A DNA stretch of 64,000 nucleotides from Pseudolysinimonas sp051954455 (GTDB lineage: Bacteria; Actinomycetota; Actinomycetes; Actinomycetales; Microbacteriaceae), in NCBI RefSeq assembly GCF_051954455.1, contig NZ_JBQCHS010000015.1:124001-188000 (forward strand), given 5' to 3'. The first letter of the stretch is position 1; every line of letters begins with the position of its first letter. Under the pieces are notes generated by a model. The model made no database searches. It was given only the letters and a program-made list of their open reading frames with translations, and was not told the origin of the DNA. Positions 27,002 through 33,234 of the stretch are shown here, piece by piece. The position numbers and the translations under genes are program-made.

Positions 27002-27909
27002 GCCCGGGCTCCCCGACGCAGGCGCCGCAGCAAGGTGAAGGATGCGAGCACGAGGATCAGCACGAGGATCACGTCGGTCATCGCGGCCGCCAGGCCGGTG
27101 TCGCCGCTATGGAAGGCCTCTGTATAGACGAAGAGCATGGGGAGCAGGGTCTGGCCGCCGGGCCCTCCGCCCGTGAGCACGTAGACGATGCCGAAGGAGT
27201 TGAAGTTCCAGATCAGGCTGAGCGAGCCGACGGCGATCATCACCGGCCGGATCGCGGGGAGCGTGACGTGCAGGAAGCGCGACCAGGCGTTGGCTCCGTC
27301 GACCTTCGCCGCCTCGACGAGCTCGGTGGGGATCTGCTGGAGTCCCGCGAGCATGGAGACGGTGTTCTGAGGCATGCCCGCCCAGACCCCGACGAGGATG
27401 ACGGCCGGCAGCGCGAGGCTGAAGCTGCCGAGCCAGTTGATGTCCGTCGGGCCGCCGAGCGCGTCGATGAGCCAGTTGAGCGGGCCGTGCGTCGGCGAGT
27501 AGATGGCCTGCCACATGATCGCGACCACCACGGGCGGCATCGCCCACGGGACGATCGCGAGCACGCGGACGAAGGCGCGGAAGCGGAGGTTCGAGTTCAG
27601 CAGGAGGGCCAGGGCGAGGCCCAGCACGACCTGCAGGACCGTGACGGAGACCGTCCAGACGGCGCCGATGCCGAAGGACTGCCAGAACGGCGCGTCGGCG
27701 AAGACGCGCCCGAAGTTCTTGAGCCCGACGAACTGCGGCGGATCCGGGTTGATGATCGTCGAGTCGGTGAAGGCGTACAGCAGCCCGACGATGATCGGCA
27801 GGACGCTGAGGATCATGATCGGCAGCGCCGAGGGCAGCGCGAGCGCGATGGCCTCGGTGCGTCGGGTCGACGCGATCGTGGCGCGTCGACGAGTGACGGT
27901 AGTGCTCAT
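26998..27909 (-). CDS. MalF-type sugar ABC permease
   Basis: A 303-residue inner-membrane permease, MalF side of a CUT1 importer, with EAA loop (EAAKVDGANAWSRFLHVTLP). ATG 27909 overlaps the LacI stop (ATGA), so regulator and transporter share one transcript. Confidence 0.92.
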   Translation of the reverse strand: MSTTVTRRRATIASTRRTEAIALALPSALPIMILSVLPIIVGLLYAFTDSTIINPDPPQFVGLKNFGRVFADAPFWQSFGIGAVWTVSVTVLQVVLGLALALLLNSNLRFRAFVRVLAIVPWAMPPVVVAIMWQAIYSPTHGPLNWLIDALGGPTDINWLGSFSLALPAVILVGVWAGMPQNTVSMLAGLQQIPTELVEAAKVDGANAWSRFLHVTLPAIRPVMIAVGSLSLIWNFNSFGIVYVLTGGGPGGQTLLPMLFVYTEAFHSGDTGLAAAMTDVILVLILVLASFTLLRRLRRGARA

Positions 27910-28949
27910 CCGGCACGCCTCCCGGAGAGCGAACCGGCCGTCGAGTCGCGCACCACGAGTTCCGGCTGCACCTCGACGGTCTGAAACGGACGCGTCGGCT
28001 CGTCGAACCGGCGCAGCAGCAGGTCCGCCGCGATCTCGCCCCGTCGTGCGGCGAACATCGACACGCTGGTCAGGCTCGGGCTGTACATCGCGGCGAACTC
28101 GATGTCGTCGATGCCCGTGACGGCGAGGTCGTCGGGCACACGCAGACCGGCATCGTGCGCGGCGACGATGACGCCGAGCGCGATCAGGTCGTTGGCGGCC
28201 ACCACCGCATCCACCCGCTCGTGGCGACGCTGTCGATGCCAGCGCGAGAAGATCGGAGCGGCAGCCGCGCGACCGGCTTCCAGCGTGAACTCGGATGCGA
28301 TGATCTGCGACGCGTGCGCGTCCGGGATCCCGAGCCTCCGCGTGGAGCGATAGAAGCCCCGCTCGCGCACCGAGCCCGGCTGCGTGTCGAGCGGTCCGTT
28401 GACGAAGGCGAAGTTGCGGCGCCCGAGCGCGTGCAGGTGAGCCGTGGCCTGCTCGACGGCGACGCTCGAGTCGACCCGGACGTTGTCGATCGTGAGCCCG
28501 TCGCCGAGCGACCCGATCACGACCACGGGGATCGCCGAGTTGACGACCGCGCGGCGCAGGACGTCGTCCGAGCGGAGCGAGGACAGGATCAGGCCGTCGG
28601 CGCCGCCGAGGGACAGCTGCCGCACCCATTCCGCAGTGCGTCCAGGCTCGCTCGTCGAGGTGACGCTCACTCGTGGCCCGTCCGCGCCGAACGTGCGCTC
28701 CACGGCCCGCAGCATGGCGACGTAGTTCGGGTTGCCGATGTCGTCCACGGCGAATGCGACCCGCCGCGTCGCCCCGCCCGCGCGCAGCGCGCGCGCCGTG
28801 CTGTCGGCCAGGTAATTGAGGTCGCGCGCTGCGGCGCGCACCTTGCGGATCATCTTCATGCTCGCGCTGCCGCCGGAGAGCGCCCGCGACGCGGAGGCGA
28901 GTGAGACGCCGGCGGCCTCGGCCACGTCGTGGAGTGTCGCGCGCGGCAT
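27906..28949 (-). CDS. LacI-family regulator of the ARH/transport locus
   Basis: A 347-residue LacI repressor: HTH ATLHDVAEAAGVSLASASRA, hinge, sugar-binding domain with TGIDDIEFA. It starts at ATG 28949, which has AAGGAGAG 4-11 bases upstream; 40 residues of open frame before it are not coding. It heads the long operon (regulator, transporter, four ARHs, CoA-transferase, lyase) and lies just downstream of a LacI-type operator, so it is probably autoregulated and induced by the imported sugar. Confidence 0.92.
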   Translation of the reverse strand: MPRATLHDVAEAAGVSLASASRALSGGSASMKMIRKVRAAARDLNYLADSTARALRAGGATRRVAFAVDDIGNPNYVAMLRAVERTFGADGPRVSVTSTSEPGRTAEWVRQLSLGGADGLILSSLRSDDVLRRAVVNSAIPVVVIGSLGDGLTIDNVRVDSSVAVEQATAHLHALGRRNFAFVNGPLDTQPGSVRERGFYRSTRRLGIPDAHASQIIASEFTLEAGRAAAAPIFSRWHRQRRHERVDAVVAANDLIALGVIVAAHDAGLRVPDDLAVTGIDDIEFAAMYSPSLTSVSMFAARRGEIAADLLLRRFDEPTRPFQTVEVQPELVVRDSTAGSLSGRRAG

Positions 28950-28993
28950 GATCTCTCCTTCGAGCTCCGGGTACTGAACGTTCCCTATGTGGA

Positions 28994-29009
28994 TTGGAAT
29001 CGTTTCCAA
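28994..29009. promoter_or_regulatory. LacI-type operator O1
   Basis: TTGGAATCGTTTCCAA is an inverted repeat (TTGGAA/TTCCAA) with a central CG. It lies 45-60 bases upstream of the LacI start. It shares the pattern TGGAA-N4-TTCCA with the site at 30039-30054. Confidence 0.7.
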
Positions 29010-29043
29010 AAGCGGCTCCACCCCCCCATAGGGTCCGAGGACA

Positions 29044-30000
29044 CTAGCCGCGCGACGCGGAGGCGTCAAGGACGTCGACCCGCACCTGCGCGCGGAGCTC
29101 GGACAGCTCGGCAGGGCTCATCGCCGGAGCCTGGGCCCCGCGGTGCTGCACGGTCCAGCCACCGGCCGCGGCCGCCGTCCGCAGCGCTTCGGCCCGGGAC
29201 AGACCCCCGGCGAGCGCCCCGACCAGCGCTCCGCCGAAGGCATCCCCGGCCCCCGTCGTGTCGACGACCGGGACGCGCGGCGCGCTCGCGCGGAGGATCC
29301 CGCCGCCGAACGCGTAGATGCTCCCGGCGCCGCCGAGCGTGATGACGCATTCGTCGGCGATGCCGCGCAACGCGGCGACGACCTGCCCGAGTGGCGCGTC
29401 GGCGGCGCGTCCGGCCACCTCGCGCGCCTCCCCCTCGTTGACGACCAGCAGATCGGGCCTGATCGCGGGAAGGCCCCGCGCCATCGGCGACGCGTTCAGC
29501 ACCGTCCACCCTCCGGCCGCCGCCATCGCCGCGGTCGTGGCCTCGACAGGCACCTCGAGCTGCACGAGCACGATCGCGGCACGGCCGAGCGCCGTCGCCG
29601 CACCGCCCGCGTCGATCTCGTCGTTGGCGCCCGCGGCCACGACGATCGAGTTCTCGCCGGTGGCGTCGACGAGGATCGTCGCCGACCCGGTCGCGCTCGT
29701 CGTGATCGTCAGCTCGGCGCGGACGCCTCGTGAGCGCAGCGCCTGCGCGACAGCGCGGCCGTCCGCATCGTCGCCCACGGCCCCGATGAACGTGGTCTTC
29801 GCTGAGCCGTGGACCCGTGCGGCCACCGCCTGGTTGGACCCCTTGCCGCCCGGCCCGCGGTGCTCCACCCTGCCGAGCACCGTCTCGCCGGGCGCAGGGA
29901 GGCGATCGACGACGTAGGCCGTATCGACGTTGGCGCTGCCGAAGACGACCACCTCGCCGCGCGGCACGGGGACACCGACGGGAGACGTGAGCGGGTCCAT
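29044..30000 (-). CDS. PfkB-family sugar kinase, ribokinase-like
   Basis: A 318-residue kinase. It has N-terminal GSANVDTAYVV, the ribokinase GGKGSNQAVAA motif, and DTTGAGDAF near the C-terminus with the catalytic Asp. Closest in style to ribokinase, which makes ribose 5-phosphate. GAGGAAC precedes ATG 30000. It is transcribed toward the LacI gene, and a second copy of the operator lies at 30039-30054, so it likely belongs to the same regulon and consumes the sugar freed by the ARH enzymes (inference). Confidence 0.88.
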   Translation of the reverse strand: MDPLTSPVGVPVPRGEVVVFGSANVDTAYVVDRLPAPGETVLGRVEHRGPGGKGSNQAVAARVHGSAKTTFIGAVGDDADGRAVAQALRSRGVRAELTITTSATGSATILVDATGENSIVVAAGANDEIDAGGAATALGRAAIVLVQLEVPVEATTAAMAAAGGWTVLNASPMARGLPAIRPDLLVVNEGEAREVAGRAADAPLGQVVAALRGIADECVITLGGAGSIYAFGGGILRASAPRVPVVDTTGAGDAFGGALVGALAGGLSRAEALRTAAAAGGWTVQHRGAQAPAMSPAELSELRAQVRVDVLDASASRG

Positions 30001-30038
30001 GTTCCTCGCAATCCTGGGGCGCGCTCATCGGCGACCTC

Positions 30039-30054
30039 GTGGAAGCCCTTCCAC
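30039..30054. promoter_or_regulatory. LacI-type operator O2
   Basis: GTGGAAGCCCTTCCAC is an inverted repeat with 7-base arms, 39-54 bases upstream of the kinase ATG. It matches the TGGAA-N4-TTCCA core of the site at 28994-29009. Confidence 0.6.
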
Positions 30055-30116
30055 CACAGACGAGAAGGGGCCGGGGAGCCGGCCGAAGTTAGCGGCGTCG
30101 GGGCGGGGGCGTCAAG

Positions 30117-30135
30117 TCGGTCGACGGTCGACCGA
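30117..30135. repeat. 19-base palindrome beside the left attachment site
   Basis: TCGGTCGACGGTCGACCGA has perfect 9-base arms around one base. It lies in chromosomal DNA 70 bases left of attL, in a 150-base stretch without a gene. Role unknown. Confidence 0.4.
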
Positions 30136-30204
30136 GCAGAACGAAGCCCGATCGGGTGTCTGAAACGCGAGAAGCGACCCGCATGCACGAGCCGCTTCGT
30201 GTGT

Positions 30205-30250
30205 GTGCGCCCGGAGGGATTCGAACCCCCAACCTTCTGATCCGTAGTCA
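30205..30250. repeat. Left attachment site (attL), 46-bp tRNA-Arg 3' half
   Basis: These 46 bases are identical to 44371-44416, the anticodon-to-3'-end part of the tRNA-Arg gene. The identity stops abruptly at 30251. This is the duplicated core left by site-specific integration. Confidence 0.92.
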
Positions 30251-30384
30251 ACGGTCGAGGTTCACCGCGGGTCACTACGCACCCCCACTTCCCCGTATTC
30301 ACGGGGCTCCGACCTCTCTCGGGGAGGGGGCTTTCACGACCTCTCACTGACCGTCACGGGCATCACGCACACAACGCTGCACAC

Positions 30385-30423
30385 AAAAAAGGTGCCCCCG
30401 ACCTGCGCCAACAGGCCGAGGGC
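30385..30423 (-). terminator. Rho-independent terminator facing left
   Basis: On the minus strand a 12-pair stem (30423-30412 with 30405-30394, two G-T pairs, 6-base loop) is followed within three bases by six Ts (30390-30385). It would stop leftward transcription from the element before it enters the chromosomal kinase gene. Confidence 0.65.
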
Positions 30424-30456
30424 GACGTCCGAATTCGAGAAAGGAACACGGACAAC

Positions 30457-30801
30457 ATGAACGCTACCTACACCGGAGATCGCTACTCCGCCGACACCTA
30501 CAACCAGCCGTGCCCGGCAGCCCTGCCGTGGTGCAAGGGACACAACGGACCCGAGGTGCAGGACGCCGCCGAGGCGCACCAAGGGACCATCGGCACCGTC
30601 AGCGGCGGTGACAAGACGGTCGACGTGACCGCACTGCTCAACACGACAACCGGTCACACCTCGTTCAGCGTCTACCTCGACTTCCTGGACCTCGAGCCCG
30701 GCACGGTCGTGGCGGGCATCCGTGACCTGCGGGTGATCGCGAACAAGCTCGAGGCGCTGCTGACGACGTGGAAGCCGGAGAACGCGGCGGTGACGCTGTG
30801 A
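30457..30801 (+). CDS. Hypothetical element protein with C/W-C-H motif
   Basis: A 114-residue protein. CPAALPWCKGH near residue 20 resembles the C-P-x-W-C-x2-H motif that recurs in actinobacterial phage and plasmid proteins; the rest is a small alpha/beta domain ending in a helix. AAAGGAA precedes the ATG. It is the first gene after attL and is translationally coupled to the next by GTGA overlap. The protein at 31130 carries a related motif. Function unknown. Confidence 0.6.
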   Translation: MNATYTGDRYSADTYNQPCPAALPWCKGHNGPEVQDAAEAHQGTIGTVSGGDKTVDVTALLNTTTGHTSFSVYLDFLDLEPGTVVAGIRDLRVIANKLEALLTTWKPENAAVTL

Positions 30802-31133
30802 GCGGGCTCCGCGGCCTCGTGCAGGCACGTCCGGCCGTCCTCGACCCGGGAACTTCCCTGGACGCGGCGGCGAAGCTCGACCCGTCGAACCTGACTCTCG
30901 TGCAGTCCGCGATTCTGCGGCTGCTGCGGGAGAACGGTCCGAGTACGGATGAGCGGATCGAGAGCCTGTATCAGGTGCACCGCGCCCAGCACCCGCACCT
31001 GCCGATGGCGAGCCCGCAGAGCCTCCGCACGCGCCGGCATGAGCTCGTGATCGCCGGGCAGGTGCGGGACAGCGGGAAGCGCGGCTCGACCCGGTACGGG
31101 AACGCCTCGGCCATGTGGGAGGCGCGCTCGTGA
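30798..31133 (+). CDS. Winged-helix-like element protein
   Basis: A 111-residue protein. Residues 30-105 look like a winged helix (helices in VQSAILRLLRENGPSTDERI and SPQSLRTRRHELVIAG, then a wing with GKRGSTRYGN), so DNA binding is plausible. The GTG start overlaps the previous stop and the next gene overlaps its own stop, giving a three-gene operon 30457-31651. Probably regulatory. Confidence 0.6.
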   Translation: MSGLRGLVQARPAVLDPGTSLDAAAKLDPSNLTLVQSAILRLLRENGPSTDERIESLYQVHRAQHPHLPMASPQSLRTRRHELVIAGQVRDSGKRGSTRYGNASAMWEARS

Positions 31134-31651
31134 ACGAGATCGTGTCGCTGCCCGTCGAAGTCGACTGCCCGGAATGGTGCGAGAACCACCGAGGCGCGAA
31201 GGCCACGACGCACAAGTTCCTCGATGACCATGCCCGAGTCGAGGACGTGAAGTACCTCGGCCAACACTCCGCGTCGCAGCTCTTCTATCGCCGCTATCCC
31301 GGGCTCAGGCCGACCGCAGTGGCCGTGCAGCAGACCGCGAGTTCTGGCGGGGTCTGGGAGCCCCAGATTCGGATGTGGCACGGCGTTCAAGGTGTCGACG
31401 ATGAGCCCGGGTGGCCTCCGCGGACTTCGCAGACGTTCACAGTTGCGGAGGCGCGTGCTCTCGGAGAGGCGCTCCTTCGCGCGTGCCAGCTCGTGGAGGA
31501 GATCTTGCCGAAGCGGTGTAACTGCGGAGAGCCGATCGAACCGCAAAGAGATTCCTGCGTCGGTTGCATGATGGCCGCGGAGAAGGCTGAGCGAGAAGCA
31601 CGACGCGCTCGGTTGGCTGCGGTTCCGCGAGGAGCAGAAAACCTCCCCTAG
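31130..31651 (+). CDS. Hypothetical Cys-rich element protein
   Basis: A 173-residue protein with CPEWCENH at about residue 11 (as in the protein at 30457) and a C-terminal zinc-ribbon-like C-N-C-GEP...C-VGC motif before a charged helix. It may bind zinc at two sites. GTG 31130 overlaps the upstream stop. Function unknown. The 195 bases after it hold only a GC-rich inverted repeat (CGGGCGGG/CCCGCCCG) that might end transcription. Confidence 0.55.
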   Translation: MNEIVSLPVEVDCPEWCENHRGAKATTHKFLDDHARVEDVKYLGQHSASQLFYRRYPGLRPTAVAVQQTASSGGVWEPQIRMWHGVQGVDDEPGWPPRTSQTFTVAEARALGEALLRACQLVEEILPKRCNCGEPIEPQRDSCVGCMMAAEKAEREARRARLAAVPRGAENLP

Positions 31652-31846
31652 TGCCGGGACGGGCGGGGCATTTCTTGTCAGGGTTGCGTCCCGCCCGCTC
31701 CCCCCCTGGGACTAGCCGAGCAAGACTCGTTAGCTCTACAGTCAGAGCGCTCACGGAGGAGTTCCCATGATTCAAACTCGCGCCGATTCGGGTCGGCTGT
31801 GGATAGACCTGTGTGGGCGGCCAGACGGGCGTGATTCAATCCGCGG

Positions 31847-32023
31847 GTGAATGAGCTCGATGACGCAATCGGGCCTAACTGTCCAGGATGCCTCGAGCCG
31901 ATGGAGCCAACTGTGACGGCGTGGTGGTGCGAGGAATGTCGGGTCACCGCGCGACCGGGGCAAGCCTCAAAGTTCGGAGAGGCAGCGGGGGCGGCAAGCC
32001 CTCGTCAGTGGCCGTCCGCGTAG
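31847..32023 (+). CDS. Small zinc-ribbon protein candidate
   Basis: A 58-codon frame from GTG 31847 encoding two CxxC knuckles, C12-PG-C15 and C28-EE-C31, with WW between them, as in compact zinc ribbons. The tail is Ala/Gly/Arg-rich. No clear ribosome-binding site is seen. It overlaps the 3' end of the minus-strand gene at 32005 by 19 bases. The spacing of the cysteines is the main reason to believe it. Confidence 0.4.
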   Translation: MNELDDAIGPNCPGCLEPMEPTVTAWWCEECRVTARPGQASKFGEAAGAASPRQWPSA

Positions 32024-32544
32024 ACCTGGACGTTCACCTGACCGAAGTACAGCTGCCCGGCGTGCGTAACTGTTACGGTCACGATGTTTGGCCCTTTGGT
32101 CAGTGGCATTGAGAGCGTGCCGAAATCGTTGGCGTTTGAGCACAGGCTGGTGCGATAAGGGGCGACTGTCGTTGCGGAGACAACAGTCGTGCAGTCGTCC
32201 TTCCAGCCCGAAGCATCTACAGACGGCTCGAATGTGACGATGACGTCGTATCGCCCCCCTTTCTGAGGTTTCGCGATGACGAAATCAGAGGGGCCTGCGG
32301 CGCGAAGGTTGTCATCAGCTGGCCGGAATGAGAGATTTACAGCTCCCGAAGGCGACTTGGTTGGGGTGGGCGTTGCGGCGAGAGATGAGGCATCACTTGG
32401 TTCGTCCAAGCTCTCGAGCCAATGTGTGAGACCGGGCCCGTACGTGTAGATCGCGGCCCCGATCGTGCAGAGACCGGCAGCGATCCCCACCAGCATGGCC
32501 AACGGTTTTAGTGGTGAGCGGTCCCACCAGTCGTTGTCAGCCAT
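32005..32544 (-). CDS. Single-pass membrane protein, cargo candidate
   Basis: A 179-residue protein with one transmembrane segment (about residues 15-36), a Ser/Thr/Pro linker, and an extracytoplasmic beta-rich domain with two cysteines that could form a disulphide. The topology suits a surface protein. Being carried by an integrative element, it could be a cargo gene such as a surface-exclusion protein, but no family is recognised. Confidence 0.55.
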   Translation of the reverse strand: MADNDWWDRSPLKPLAMLVGIAAGLCTIGAAIYTYGPGLTHWLESLDEPSDASSLAATPTPTKSPSGAVNLSFRPADDNLRAAGPSDFVIAKPQKGGRYDVIVTFEPSVDASGWKDDCTTVVSATTVAPYRTSLCSNANDFGTLSMPLTKGPNIVTVTVTHAGQLYFGQVNVQVYADGH

Positions 32545-32584
32545 GCTCGGATTATGACAAGAAATCGACGCACGCAGAGGCCGG

Positions 32585-32950
32585 TCAGAGTTCGGTAGCC
32601 GTGGGGCCGTGTACGACTCGCGACGGGTCGTCGACGTGGCCGCTGTACTCGCGCGCCCACACCAGCCTGAATTGCTCGGGGTCGAGACCGAACCGCTCGA
32701 TCGCTTCGAGCCGAGTCCACATGTCCGTGTCGGACCCGAGGGACACCTCTTCGTTCTTCGGGCTCGTCACGCGGGCGTCGTAGAAGCGCCGACCTCGAGA
32801 CGACGTCCACACGCGGATCCACCCGAGCGGGCGGCCCTTCTCATCAGCGACCTCGAACCGCTCCTCACGATCGCGACCTGACCGCGGGAGCATCCGGCGC
32901 ACCAACATAGCGTCGAACATAGTTTCGAATGTCGCGACACGCAAAGCCAT
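32585..32950 (-). CDS. Hypothetical protein
   Basis: A 121-residue, charged soluble protein with a central beta-rich stretch (LGWIRVWTSSRGRRFYDARV) and a C-terminal helix with WTRLEAIERFGLDPEQF. ATG 32950 is used; internal ATGs exist. It is divergent from the small membrane protein at 32966 with only 15 bases between them. Not recognised. Confidence 0.5.
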   Translation of the reverse strand: MALRVATFETMFDAMLVRRMLPRSGRDREERFEVADEKGRPLGWIRVWTSSRGRRFYDARVTSPKNEEVSLGSDTDMWTRLEAIERFGLDPEQFRLVWAREYSGHVDDPSRVVHGPTATEL

Positions 32951-32953
32951 CGG

Positions 32954-32959
32954 TACGCT
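32954..32959 (+). promoter_or_regulatory. -10 box of leaderless promoter
   Basis: TACGCT ends 6 bases before the GTG start at 32966. Confidence 0.4.
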
Positions 32960-32965
32960 CTGCCC

Positions 32966-33226
32966 GTGACCCTGACCATCTACAGCGTGTTCGCGCTACT
33001 GCTGGCGGCAATCTGCATCGCCTGGGGAGCTATCGGACTCTTACGCAGCCGCTGGATGGTGCGACTCAATCACCGGCTCATGCGTCGAGCCTGGGGCCAA
33101 TCCATCGCTGATTCCACCATCTACCCAGCCCGAATCCGTCGCCTGATGTTTGGGTTCCTCCTCTTCGGCGCGCTGCTGATCGCATCCGTATTCCTCTTCC
33201 CCAACATGTACGTAGGCCATCGATGA
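32966..33226 (+). CDS. Small two-helix membrane protein
   Basis: An 86-residue protein with hydrophobic segments at about 3-23 and 60-80 joined by a basic loop. GTG 32966 sits 6 bases after a TACGCT box. It converges on the tape measure gene, 8 bases away. It could be an accessory membrane protein of the element; no holin-specific feature is seen. Confidence 0.5.
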   Translation: MTLTIYSVFALLLAAICIAWGAIGLLRSRWMVRLNHRLMRRAWGQSIADSTIYPARIRRLMFGFLLFGALLIASVFLFPNMYVGHR

Positions 33227-33234
33227 GCGCGCGG

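Noticed and set aside
30205..30250. Second tRNA-Arg gene at the left end of the element
   Set aside because: Only the 3' half matches a tRNA; the 5' half is missing, so it is the attachment-site remnant.
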